DNA from: Flavobacteriales bacterium UBA958
Lineage (GTDB): Bacteria > Bacteroidota > Bacteroidia > Flavobacteriales_D > Crocinitomicaceae
Length of the DNA: 33,704 nucleotides
Assembly (NCBI GenBank): GCA_002293045.1
Contig: DBCM01000105.1
Span: forward strand, 1 to 33,704
Direction of reading: 5' to 3'
Below the pieces are notes generated by a model. It was not told where the DNA came from and made no database searches. It saw only the letters and a list, made by a program, of their open reading frames with translations. A program made the position numbers and the translations under genes. Of this stretch, positions 1-7,155 are shown piece after piece. Each line of letters opens with the position of its first letter. Positions within the stretch are counted from its first letter, which is position 1.

Positions 1-1533
1 CGTTCCATTGCGGCTTGCGAAGGCGCCTTATTGATCGTTGATGCTACACAAGGCATTGAAGCACAAACCATCTCGAACCTCTATTTAGCAGTTGAACACG
101 ATTTAGAAATTATTCCCATCCTCAATAAAATGGACCTTCCAAGCGCAATGCCGGAGGAGGTTTCCGACCAGATTATTGAATTAATTGGATGTAAGATGGA
201 GGACATCATCCAGGCCTCGGGTAAAACAGGCCTAGGAGTAGACCAAATTTTAGATGCAGTAATTAACCGCATTCCCGCACCAAAAGGCGATGAAGAAGCA
301 CCGCTCCAAGCAATGATATTTGATTCCGTATTTAATTCCTTTCGCGGTATAATTGCTTATTATCGCGTTAGAAACGGTGTGATTAAAAAGGGGCAAAAAG
401 TACGCTTCTTCAATACCGGGAAGGACTATAATGCGGACGAAATTGGAATTTTAAAAATGAGTCTGGTCTCGAAAAAAGAAGTTCGGGCCGGAGACGTGGG
501 CTACATTATTTCTGGGATTAAGGCGGCGAATGAAGTGAAGGTTGGCGACACCATTACTACAGCAGAACGCCCTTGTGAAACAGCAATCAAAGGCTTTGAA
601 GACGTTAAGCCCATGGTATTTGCAGGGATTTATCCGGTCGACAATGAAGATTACGAAGAACTACGCTACTCCATGGAGAAACTGCAATTAAACGACTCTT
701 CTCTTGTATTTGAACCGGAATCATCGGCGGCCTTGGGTTTTGGATTTCGTTGCGGATTCTTGGGAATGCTTCACATGGAAATCATCCAAGAGCGTCTAGA
801 GCGTGAATTTAATATGACCGTGATTACCACGGTTCCCAACGTATCTTATCACACCTATATGAAACGGGACGTTGAGGCGCAACTTATCGTGAATAATCCT
901 TCTGAATTACCCGACCCAGCCGGGGTAGATCGGATTGAAGAACCCTACATCAAAGCTCAAGTCATTACTAAATCGGAATTTGTTGGTTCAATAATGACCC
1001 TGTGCATTGAAAAACGAGGTGAACTAAAGAATCAAGTGTATCTGACACAAGACCGTGTTGAAATCACCTTTGAAATGCCTTTGGCAGAAATTGTCTTTGA
1101 TTTTTACGACCGACTCAAAACCGTATCCAAAGGCTACGCTTCGTTTGACTATCATCCGATTGGTTATAAAGAATCCGACCTCGTTAAAATGGATTTACTA
1201 CTCAATGGGGAGCAAGTTGATGCCTTATCTGCATTAGTACACCGAAGCAATGCCTTTGATTTAGGAAAACGGATTTGTGTTAAATTAAGGGAGTTAATTC
1301 CAAGACAGCAATTTGAAATTCCAATTCAGGCAGCCATTGGTGCTAAGGTCATTGCGCGCGAAACGATTAAGGCACTTCGAAAAGACGTAACAGCGAAATG
1401 TTATGGAGGAGATATTACTAGAAAACGAAAATTATTAGAGAAACAAAAAGCAGGTAAGAAACGTATGCGACAAGTAGGACGGGTAGAAGTGCCTCAAGAA
1501 GCCTTTCTAGCCGTATTAAAATTAAACGATTAA
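1..1533 (+). CDS. lepA: Elongation factor 4 (LepA), 5'-truncated
   Basis: Translational GTPase that back-translocates or remobilises stalled ribosomes at the membrane/cytosol interface. The reading frame is open from base 1 (RSIAACEGALLIVDATQGIE...), so the gene enters from the left; its N-terminus with the P-loop lies outside. Visible parts: the end of the G domain with the NKMD guanine-specificity motif, domain II, the LepA-typical block around RCGFLGMLHMEIIQERLERE, and the LepA-specific C-terminal domain ending in a lysine/arginine-rich stretch (KRKLLEKQKAGKKRMRQ) and PQEAFLAVLKLND. These features separate LepA from EF-G and TypA. The TTG at 31 is not the start; it only marks the first possible initiation codon in the fragment. 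The next gene starts 10 bases downstream on the same strand, so lepA probably heads a run that continues to hflX. Confidence 0.97.
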   Translation, partial: RSIAACEGALLIVDATQGIEAQTISNLYLAVEHDLEIIPILNKMDLPSAMPEEVSDQIIELIGCKMEDIIQASGKTGLGVDQILDAVINRIPAPKGDEEAPLQAMIFDSVFNSFRGIIAYYRVRNGVIKKGQKVRFFNTGKDYNADEIGILKMSLVSKKEVRAGDVGYIISGIKAANEVKVGDTITTAERPCETAIKGFEDVKPMVFAGIYPVDNEDYEELRYSMEKLQLNDSSLVFEPESSAALGFGFRCGFLGMLHMEIIQERLEREFNMTVITTVPNVSYHTYMKRDVEAQLIVNNPSELPDPAGVDRIEEPYIKAQVITKSEFVGSIMTLCIEKRGELKNQVYLTQDRVEITFEMPLAEIVFDFYDRLKTVSKGYASFDYHPIGYKESDLVKMDLLLNGEQVDALSALVHRSNAFDLGKRICVKLRELIPRQQFEIPIQAAIGAKVIARETIKALRKDVTAKCYGGDITRKRKLLEKQKAGKKRMRQVGRVEVPQEAFLAVLKLND

Positions 1534-1543
1534 TTTAGAATTT

Positions 1544-1975
1544 ATGTACGAAATATTAAAACACACGCACTCTGGGTTACGGTGGGTTGCCCTTATTTTA
1601 ATCCTAATGGCTATTTATAATTCGATTACCGCGAAAGAATTTACTAAACGAGAAAAGTTGATTAACCTTTTTTCTATGGTCAGCCTGCATACACAATTGC
1701 TTCTAGGACTTGTACTTTATTTTATTTCTCCTCGCGTTAGCTTTGCTGCAGGATGGATGAAAGACGCATCCTTTCGATTTTACGGAATGGAACATTTAGC
1801 CGGAATGCTCATCGCAATTGCGTTAATCACTGTTGGATATGTAAAGTCAAAGAAGGGCACGACGACGGCGGCGATTTATAAGCCAATTAAACTGTTTTAT
1901 ATTATTGGGTTGATTTTAATTCTTGCAAGTATTCCATGGCCATTCCGAGCAAATTTGGGTGGGGGCTGGTTCTAA
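1544..1975 (+). CDS. Four-helix membrane protein, putative b-type cytochrome-like
   Basis: A 143-residue integral membrane protein with four predicted helices at roughly residues 11-29, 41-61, 82-99 and 116-133. Histidines sit at or in three helices (H7/H9, H49, H84), and the chain ends with IPWPFR followed by LGGGWF. From memory, similar short Bacteroidota proteins are annotated loosely as 'cytochrome B' or simply hypothetical; the histidine placement suits heme b ligation, but binding is my inference. The gene starts 10 bases after lepA, and its 3' end overlaps the start of a c-type cytochrome gene by 40 bases, suggesting translational coupling and a shared redox role. I see no signal peptide apart from the first helix. 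It could equally be a structural membrane protein of unknown role. Confidence 0.75.
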   Translation: MYEILKHTHSGLRWVALILILMAIYNSITAKEFTKREKLINLFSMVSLHTQLLLGLVLYFISPRVSFAAGWMKDASFRFYGMEHLAGMLIAIALITVGYVKSKKGTTTAAIYKPIKLFYIIGLILILASIPWPFRANLGGGWF

Positions 1976-2268
1976 TGACAAGCTTTTATGTTGCTTGTAA
2001 CGAATCAAATCCTACCGTTGAAACCTCCAAGACTTCCCTCCCTTTGGGACAAGAATTATATTCCCTACATTGCGCAAGCTGTCACGGAGAATCGGGTGAT
2101 TTGGGGCTCTCTGGTGCCAAAAATTTAAAAACAAGCGCATTGACTATTTCAGAAATTAAAGCCATTATAAAATCGGGAAAAAATGGGATGCCTTCGTTCC
2201 GTGCCATCCTTGGAGCAGCAGCCAACATCGATTCCGTAGCTAATTATGTAAGCACCTTACACGAATAA
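1936..2268 (+). CDS. Small c-type cytochrome, probable lipoprotein
   Basis: A 110-residue class I cytochrome c domain. The heme-attachment motif CASCH is at residues 46-50, followed by a compact helical domain with a likely axial methionine at M85 (NGMPSF) and the C-terminal IDSVANYVSTL helix typical of cytochrome c. The ATG at 1936 gives a plausible lipoprotein signal (hydrophobic residues 7-20, then C21 in FYVAC). The in-frame ATG at 1975, which sits on the upstream stop codon, would leave only seven residues before that cysteine and no usable signal, so I prefer 1936 despite the 40-base overlap. The protein should act as a periplasmic electron carrier. Its stop shares a base with the ATG of hflX (TAATG). 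Confidence 0.85.
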   Translation: MAIPSKFGWGLVLMTSFYVACNESNPTVETSKTSLPLGQELYSLHCASCHGESGDLGLSGAKNLKTSALTISEIKAIIKSGKNGMPSFRAILGAAANIDSVANYVSTLHE

Positions 2269-3419
2269 TGGCACACGCAACCATCGAGGAGATTGAAGAG
2301 CGTTGCTTATTAGTGGCTGTAATTCATGGGGGTATTGACGAACACTTAGCGCATGAATACCTGGATGAACTTGCCTTTCTAGCAGAGACCGCAGGAGCAC
2401 GGGCAGAATTTGCGTTTACACAAAAACTCCCGTATCCAAACCCAAGAACGTATGTGGGAGAAGGTAAATTAGCAGAGATCAAAGCCTATGCGGATACCCA
2501 CAACATCGATGCGATCATTTTCGATGATGAACTAAGTCCGTCTCAAATCAGAAACATCGAACGAGAGCTTAATAGAAAAATCATTGATCGAAGCATCCTT
2601 ATCTTAGATATTTTCGCCAAACGCGCCCGAACCTTTCACGCTAAAACTCAGGTGGAATTGGCACAGCTACAATATATGTTACCGCGGCTTACCCGAATGT
2701 GGACCCACCTTGAACGACAAAAAGGAGGCATTGGTATGCGCGGTCCTGGCGAATCTCAAATTGAAACCGACCGGAGGATTATTCAACAGCGCATTTCCTT
2801 AATGAAAGAACGCTTGAAAGAAATAGACAAGCAAATGACCATTCAGCGAGGTAATCGCGGTCAATTGGTAAGAGTTGCTTTAGTTGGGTATACAAATGTG
2901 GGCAAAAGCACCTTAATGAACTTGATTTCGAAATCTGAAGTTTTTGCTGAAAACAAACTGTTTGCCACACTTGATACAACCGTACGAAAGGTGGTTATCG
3001 ACAATCTCCCGTTCTTACTTACCGATACGGTAGGATTCATTAGAAAGCTTCCTAAACAACTGCTAGAGTCTTTTAAGTCTACCTTAGATGAAGTTCGTGA
3101 AGCAGATTTATTGGTGCATGTGTTGGATTTAGCACATCCGAATTTCGAAGATCATTTTGAAACCGTGAATACAACCCTGCAAGAAATTGACAAGGAAGAA
3201 AAACCAACCATCATTGTGTTTAATAAAATAGATTCCCTGAAAGAAGAGGTTTCTTTGGATGAGTTGAAGCGAACGTGGATGGCTCGATTGGGCGGAAGGC
3301 CCGTTGTGTTCATCTCCGCAGTAGACAAAACCAATGTCGATGAATTGAAAATCGAACTTTACCGTGAAGTGCAACGCATATTCAAAATACGCTACCCATA
3401 TAACGATTTCCTTTATTAA
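2268..3419 (+). CDS. hflX: GTPase HflX
   Basis: Ribosome-associated GTPase that splits or rescues stalled 70S ribosomes, notably under heat stress. The 383 residues show the HflX N-terminal domain, the HflX signature GMRGPGESQIETDRR near residues 156-170, a coiled segment, and a GTPase domain with G1 (GYTNVGKST, about residue 207), G3 (DTVGFI) and G4 (NKID, about residue 318). The C-terminus ends in IRYPYNDFLY. Length fits short bacterial HflX proteins. The start codon overlaps the cytochrome stop by one base, indicating cotranscription and probable translational coupling. A strong hairpin follows the stop. Confidence 0.97.
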   Translation: MAHATIEEIEERCLLVAVIHGGIDEHLAHEYLDELAFLAETAGARAEFAFTQKLPYPNPRTYVGEGKLAEIKAYADTHNIDAIIFDDELSPSQIRNIERELNRKIIDRSILILDIFAKRARTFHAKTQVELAQLQYMLPRLTRMWTHLERQKGGIGMRGPGESQIETDRRIIQQRISLMKERLKEIDKQMTIQRGNRGQLVRVALVGYTNVGKSTLMNLISKSEVFAENKLFATLDTTVRKVVIDNLPFLLTDTVGFIRKLPKQLLESFKSTLDEVREADLLVHVLDLAHPNFEDHFETVNTTLQEIDKEEKPTIIVFNKIDSLKEEVSLDELKRTWMARLGGRPVVFISAVDKTNVDELKIELYREVQRIFKIRYPYNDFLY

Positions 3420-3432
3420 GTAGTAGCACAAA

Positions 3433-3454
3433 AAAAGGGGCCGCAGCCCCTTTT
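3433..3454. terminator. Bidirectional intrinsic terminator between hflX and the T9SS gene
   Basis: A perfect 9-bp stem (AAAAGGGGC / GCCCCTTTT) with a 4-base CGCA loop. It has a U-tract on the + strand and, because the stem begins with an A-run, a U-tract on the - strand too. It lies 13 bases after the hflX stop and 19 bases beyond the stop of the convergent gene, so it can serve both. Confidence 0.93.
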
Positions 3455-3473
3455 ACTAGAATTCCATTATTTC

Positions 3474-4946
3474 TTATCGAACAACCACTGATTTAGTAGA
3501 TGTAAATCCGTTAGAAGCAATTCGAACGATGTAGTTTCCTTTTGCCATGTTTTCTATAGCAAACGTTACAAGTTGAGCACCATTTACGTTGTTAACAACT
3601 TGTGAAGCAATTACACGACCTTGGATATCCAATACATCAACGCTGTAATCAGCATTTGCTGCTTCAAAAGAAACATTGATTGCATCAGAAGCAGGATTAG
3701 GATATACATTCATTGCTGCAAAATTCTCTTCATTGATTCCAAGAGATCCCGTTTTAAACGGCTTAGTCTCTGAATCACCAAACGCACCACCGCTCAACAA
3801 CGTTGCTCCAGTTGCATCAGTTACTGAATATGCACCATTTCCGTAATCACAGCAAATTCCATCCCCGTAAGCATCAAGAATCTCGAAACTATAACACTGA
3901 TTAGCACTCAAGGTTACTTGAACCGGTGTTTGAACCGTTTGACCTGCTTGTTGACCGGTCATGTCTTGCCAGTTTCCACCACCAGAGGCAACAGTTGTAC
4001 CTGATGAGTTTTTGATGGTCCATGACGTTTCAGAAGCATAGTAGTCTGTGGTAATATTTACAGTAACATACTGGGAAGCGGCCATTAAAGCCGTTGCTAC
4101 CGTCGCACTAACCGTATTGTTTGCTGCCGATGCATCGCCAGCTGTGGTCACCGCTACCGATAACGCACCTCCGGTAAAGTTTGCGATTGGAGAGCACGTA
4201 ACGTTTGCCGTTGCATATGTTGCTAAACTTCCTCCATAGGTTCCTGTAGAAACCGTGGTTCCTCCTTGAGTAATCGTTACTGTAGCCGCCGTTAACGGTG
4301 ATGTTCCATTGTTTTGGATTTGTACCGATGGAGTATATGATCCTTCGCAATGGTTCAAGCTACCCAAATAAGAAAGTGCAGCAACATCCGCAGGATTCGT
4401 TGCAGGAGGAGGGCACTCACCTAACAAAGAAGTTAAATTCGCTACCGTTCCAATTGCTCCAGCAACCCCTGATGCAATAATCACTCGGTTCGGGCAAATC
4501 ACATACATTTCAGGAAAATAATCAATCGTCATACCAGAGCTCTCAAATGAAGCCTGCGTTACCAAGTCAATAATTGGCATATTTTCACCGGTTACCCAGT
4601 CACCTTGTGTGTTTGCTCCTGTTCCATTAAGGTCATTTGCATTCGTTTGCGGGTCTCCCTCGACAAAGAATACCATGGCAGCTCCGGCTTGTACCGATCC
4701 TGTTGGGCCATATTGGTTGTAAAAGTTATTCAAGTGTCCTGCATTATGATAAGACCAACATGGTCCACACCAAGTAGCAGAAACATCAATAACCACCATC
4801 ATACCTTGGTCAAGGTAATTGAACAAAGAATGAGAATTTCCGTTGATGTCAGTCAACGTGAAATTGTTCACTACAGTACCAACTGGGGTCTGAGCATACG
4901 CTGAAGCACCACAAAGTACAGCTAAAGAGAATAACAATTTTTTCAT
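3474..4946 (-). CDS. Secreted thioredoxin-like protein with T9SS type A sorting domain
   Basis: 490 residues. A signal peptide (about 1-19, ending SAYAQ) precedes a TlpA/redoxin-like domain with an intact CGPC redox motif (C60, C63) in VSATWCGPCW and a proline-containing loop (YFPEMY) where the cis-Pro is expected. The middle contains a CARDB-like beta domain and a module with the DxYGDGICC motif seen in many extracellular proteins. The last 80 residues form a T9SS type A C-terminal domain (VYPNPASDAINV...GNYIVRI...KSVVVR). The protein should be exported by Sec, moved across the outer membrane by T9SS, and released or anchored at the surface. Thiol-disulfide exchange is likely from the motif; the substrate is unknown. 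No perfect -7 box is seen upstream. Confidence 0.9.
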   Translation of the reverse strand: MKKLLFSLAVLCGASAYAQTPVGTVVNNFTLTDINGNSHSLFNYLDQGMMVVIDVSATWCGPCWSYHNAGHLNNFYNQYGPTGSVQAGAAMVFFVEGDPQTNANDLNGTGANTQGDWVTGENMPIIDLVTQASFESSGMTIDYFPEMYVICPNRVIIASGVAGAIGTVANLTSLLGECPPPATNPADVAALSYLGSLNHCEGSYTPSVQIQNNGTSPLTAATVTITQGGTTVSTGTYGGSLATYATANVTCSPIANFTGGALSVAVTTAGDASAANNTVSATVATALMAASQYVTVNITTDYYASETSWTIKNSSGTTVASGGGNWQDMTGQQAGQTVQTPVQVTLSANQCYSFEILDAYGDGICCDYGNGAYSVTDATGATLLSGGAFGDSETKPFKTGSLGINEENFAAMNVYPNPASDAINVSFEAANADYSVDVLDIQGRVIASQVVNNVNGAQLVTFAIENMAKGNYIVRIASNGFTSTKSVVVR

Positions 4947-4957
4947 CGTGTAATTTT

Positions 4958-4965
4958 TAAGTTTG
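4958..4965 (+). promoter_or_regulatory. -7 promoter box for the sirtuin gene
   Basis: TAAGTTTG is a perfect match to the Bacteroidota TAnnTTTG element. Transcription would begin near 4970-4973, leaving only a few bases before the ATG at 4976 but about 22 before the ATG at 4994, which supports the latter start. No convincing -33 TTG is visible. Confidence 0.6.
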
Positions 4966-4993
4966 TGTAAATTTAATGTTTCTTTCTGAACTT

Positions 4994-5683
4994 ATGCAAA
5001 AAATCGTAGTTTTTTCTGGGGCCGGTATGAGTGCCGAAAGTGGCATACAAACATTTCGAGATCATGGGGGGCTTTGGGAGCACTATCGCGTGGAAGATGT
5101 AGCGACTCCAGAAGCGTGGAAGCGTGATCCTGAATTAGTTACCCAATTTTATAATCAGCGGAGAAAACAAATTATTGAAACAAGCCCAAACGAAGCTCAT
5201 CTATTAATTCAGCGGTTGGAATCCAGGTATGATGTTACTGTTATTACCCAAAACATCGATGACTTGCATGAACGAGTGGGCAGTCAGAAGGTGTTACATC
5301 TTCATGGGAACATTAGATTTTCAAAATCAAGCGGTCCGAATCAAGAACACACGTATTATCCGATTCAAGGGTGGGAACTAAAGGCTGAAGATCGCTGCCC
5401 GGAAGGTTATCGCTTGAGGCCCCACGTAGTGTGGTTTGGTGAACAGGTACCTATGCTTGAAGCCGCGGCGACAATCATCGCTCAGGCAGACCAACTGATT
5501 ATTATTGGCACCTCGCTTCGGGTGTATCCTGCCGCCGCACTCATACATGAAGTAAGCAAACATAGCGCGGTATATTTAATCGATCCAAACGCGAACGAGA
5601 TGAACTTGCCCTTTGGAGTTCAAGCGATTAAAGAAACTGCTGTGGGGGGAATGAGCCTGCTATATAAGCAACTTACTTCTTGA
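4994..5683 (+). CDS. cobB: NAD-dependent protein deacylase, class III sirtuin (CobB-like)
   Basis: Removes acyl groups from lysines with NAD consumption. From the ATG at 4994 (229 residues) the protein opens as family members do, MQKIVVFSGAGMSAESGI. An in-frame ATG at 4976 would add six residues but lies very close to the -7 box. Motifs: GAGMSAESGI and FRDHGGLW (NAD pocket), YNQRR (Y53 and R56, the class III Tyr-x-x-Arg pair linked to acidic acyl groups such as succinyl), TQNIDDLHER, catalytic H104 in LHLHG, HVVWFGE, and GTSLRVYPAA. Only one cysteine remains where the zinc-binding module normally has four; loss of zinc ligands is, to my recollection, common in Bacteroidota homologues. The 3' end overlaps hemD by 11 bases, tail to tail. 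Confidence 0.93.
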   Translation: MQKIVVFSGAGMSAESGIQTFRDHGGLWEHYRVEDVATPEAWKRDPELVTQFYNQRRKQIIETSPNEAHLLIQRLESRYDVTVITQNIDDLHERVGSQKVLHLHGNIRFSKSSGPNQEHTYYPIQGWELKAEDRCPEGYRLRPHVVWFGEQVPMLEAAATIIAQADQLIIIGTSLRVYPAAALIHEVSKHSAVYLIDPNANEMNLPFGVQAIKETAVGGMSLLYKQLTS

Positions 5684-6419
5684 GTTTCTCTTTAATAAAT
5701 AACTCGATTGCTCCAACCATTGACGGGGCTTTGGGGTGTGGAGCCGAAACATCAAGCCTTAGTTTGTTACGCAATACAGCGCTGGCTGTGGTTGCACCAA
5801 ATGCAGCAATAGCCGTAGTGTTTTGTTTGAAATCTGGGAAGTTTTTGAATAACGATTCTATTCCTCCTGGGCTAAAAAACACCAACATATCATAGTAAAC
5901 ATCCTCTAAATCAGACAAATCCGCTGCAACCGTTCTATATAAAACTGCTTTAGTAAAATTAAATTTTTGATCGGTCAATGTTTCCGGAATAGAATCTCGC
6001 AGAATGTCTGTACACGGCAATAAATATTTTTCTTGCTTGTGTTTCTTCATGACATCAGCCAGTTGCTCTATAGTTTGCGTACCATGAAATATTTTACGTT
6101 TACGATAAGCTATAAATTTTTGTAGATACTTTGCTACAGCCTCCGAAATACAGAAATACTTCATAGATTCCGGAACTTCAAAACGTGTTTCTTCCGCGAT
6201 TCTGAAGAAATGGTCTGCCGCAATCTTAGAGGTAAGAATAACTGCCGTATGTTCGGCGATGTTCACTTTTTGAGTTCTAAACTCCTTTGCATCTACCCCT
6301 TCAACTTTGATAAATGGCCTGAAATCAATTTTTATTTTGTATTTGTCTGCCAAGTCATAATATGGTGACTTGTCTCCTTCGGGCTTGGGTTGTGAAACCA
6401 GTATACTTTTTATAGCCAA
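5673..6419 (-). CDS. hemD: Uroporphyrinogen-III synthase family protein
   Basis: Cyclises hydroxymethylbilane to uroporphyrinogen III in heme and cobalamin precursor synthesis. The 248-residue chain has the two-lobed HemD layout: an N-terminal SILVSQPKPEG strand start, AVILTSKIAADHFF (the usual 'TSxNA' position), the hinge near YLLPCTDILRDSIPETL, then VLYRTV, DMLVFFSPGGIESLF and AAFGATTASAVLRN in the second lobe. Family sequence conservation is low, but the Bacteroidota HemD pattern is clear. It lies 9 bases downstream of the DUF4271 gene on the same strand, an arrangement I recall from other Bacteroidota, so the two probably share a transcript. Confidence 0.88.
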   Translation of the reverse strand: MAIKSILVSQPKPEGDKSPYYDLADKYKIKIDFRPFIKVEGVDAKEFRTQKVNIAEHTAVILTSKIAADHFFRIAEETRFEVPESMKYFCISEAVAKYLQKFIAYRKRKIFHGTQTIEQLADVMKKHKQEKYLLPCTDILRDSIPETLTDQKFNFTKAVLYRTVAADLSDLEDVYYDMLVFFSPGGIESLFKNFPDFKQNTTAIAAFGATTASAVLRNKLRLDVSAPHPKAPSMVGAIELFIKEKLKK

Positions 6420-6428
6420 AATACAGAT

Positions 6429-7079
6429 TTAATGCGTCAATAACTCCAACCAAAATGCCCCAAAAAGCTTTTTAATCAAGACTATAGGTAGCAAATAGAC
6501 GGTGCAAAGGTACAAAATAATATAATACCAAGGAAATCCCTTTGAAACAGCAAATAAAAAACCGTTCAACAACCGCATTAGTATCGCTAGTATTAGGATC
6601 CCAATAAAAATGAACGCACCCCAATTTTTCTGTGTATTAAATACCATGTAGGCATTGGAAAGCGTAAGTGCGATTCCAAATAGAAACCACCACACATTTC
6701 CCGTACCAACATATTGTTGGGTAGTCTTAACATCGCTGTTTACGCTCCAAAATATTAGGTAATCTAAATGCCAAACCATTAAAAACAAAAAAGCGGCAAC
6801 CAAACCAAAAAACAGGGCGGTGTTCACAAAATACGCATCGACCAAAAACCATCCAACAAAAACCAACACGCCAACCAGGGTATTCGTGTATAAAAACACT
6901 TTTGACAATGCGTCGAGTTGGATGCGTGAGCCCAATGTGATGTTTTTCCCTGAATCGAAAATTGCACTTAAAAGCGCACCTCTACTTCTGTAGTAAGTAA
7001 TTGCGAGCAAAGCAGCTTGGATAAACACCAAAGAAATAGCCCAAATTTCAATGACTGGTGTCCTTAAGGTTAATTCCAT
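6429..7079 (-). CDS. DUF4271 family integral membrane protein
   Basis: About 216 residues with roughly six hydrophobic helices (MELTLRTP..., then segments around VLVFVGWFLVDAYF, ALFFGLVAAFLFL, WWFLFGIALTLSNAYM, FIFIGILILAIL, FPWYYIILYLCTVYLLPIVLI). The pattern, including FPWYYIILYLC and LPI close to the C-terminus, fits DUF4271, a Bacteroidota-restricted family of unknown function. A GTG at 7085 would add two residues, but the ATG at 7079 is preferred because a perfect -7 box ends at 7087, so the transcript probably starts near 7080. It is cotranscribed with hemD; I cannot assign a biochemical role. Confidence 0.82.
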   Translation of the reverse strand: MELTLRTPVIEIWAISLVFIQAALLAITYYRSRGALLSAIFDSGKNITLGSRIQLDALSKVFLYTNTLVGVLVFVGWFLVDAYFVNTALFFGLVAAFLFLMVWHLDYLIFWSVNSDVKTTQQYVGTGNVWWFLFGIALTLSNAYMVFNTQKNWGAFIFIGILILAILMRLLNGFLFAVSKGFPWYYIILYLCTVYLLPIVLIKKLFGAFWLELLTH

Positions 7080-7086
7080 TTGCACA

Positions 7087-7094
7087 CAAAAGTA
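7087..7094 (-). promoter_or_regulatory. -7 promoter box for DUF4271-hemD
   Basis: On the - strand this reads TACTTTTG, a perfect TAnnTTTG. It ends 7 bases before the ATG at 7079, implying a leaderless or nearly leaderless mRNA. It is divergent from the box of the acyl-CoA dehydrogenase gene, about 36 bases away. Confidence 0.6.
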
Positions 7095-7129
7095 ATTCTT
7101 TTAATCGCGATTTCTAAATCTCTTAATTG

Positions 7130-7137
7130 TATCTTTG
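7130..7137 (+). promoter_or_regulatory. -7 promoter box for the glutaryl-CoA dehydrogenase-like gene
   Basis: TATCTTTG, a perfect TAnnTTTG match. Transcription should begin around 7142-7145, downstream of the in-frame ATG at 7135, which therefore cannot be the start; the ATG at 7156 is left as the natural one. Confidence 0.65.
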
Positions 7138-7155
7138 TGCCACAAAACAATCGAA

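Noticed and set aside
3129..3431. 100-codon frame antisense to the end of hflX
   Set aside because: Lies opposite the conserved HflX GTPase domain and runs into the terminator hairpin; no recognisable protein features.
4994..5683. Sir2 protein as an anti-phage defence NADase
   Set aside because: It is a stand-alone deacylase of normal length with class III specificity residues and housekeeping neighbours; no SLOG, HerA or other defence partner.
7135..7155. Upstream ATG at 7135 as start of the acyl-CoA dehydrogenase
   Set aside because: It overlaps the TATCTTTG -7 box (7130-7137), so it would lie before the transcription start; homologous sequence begins after 7156.
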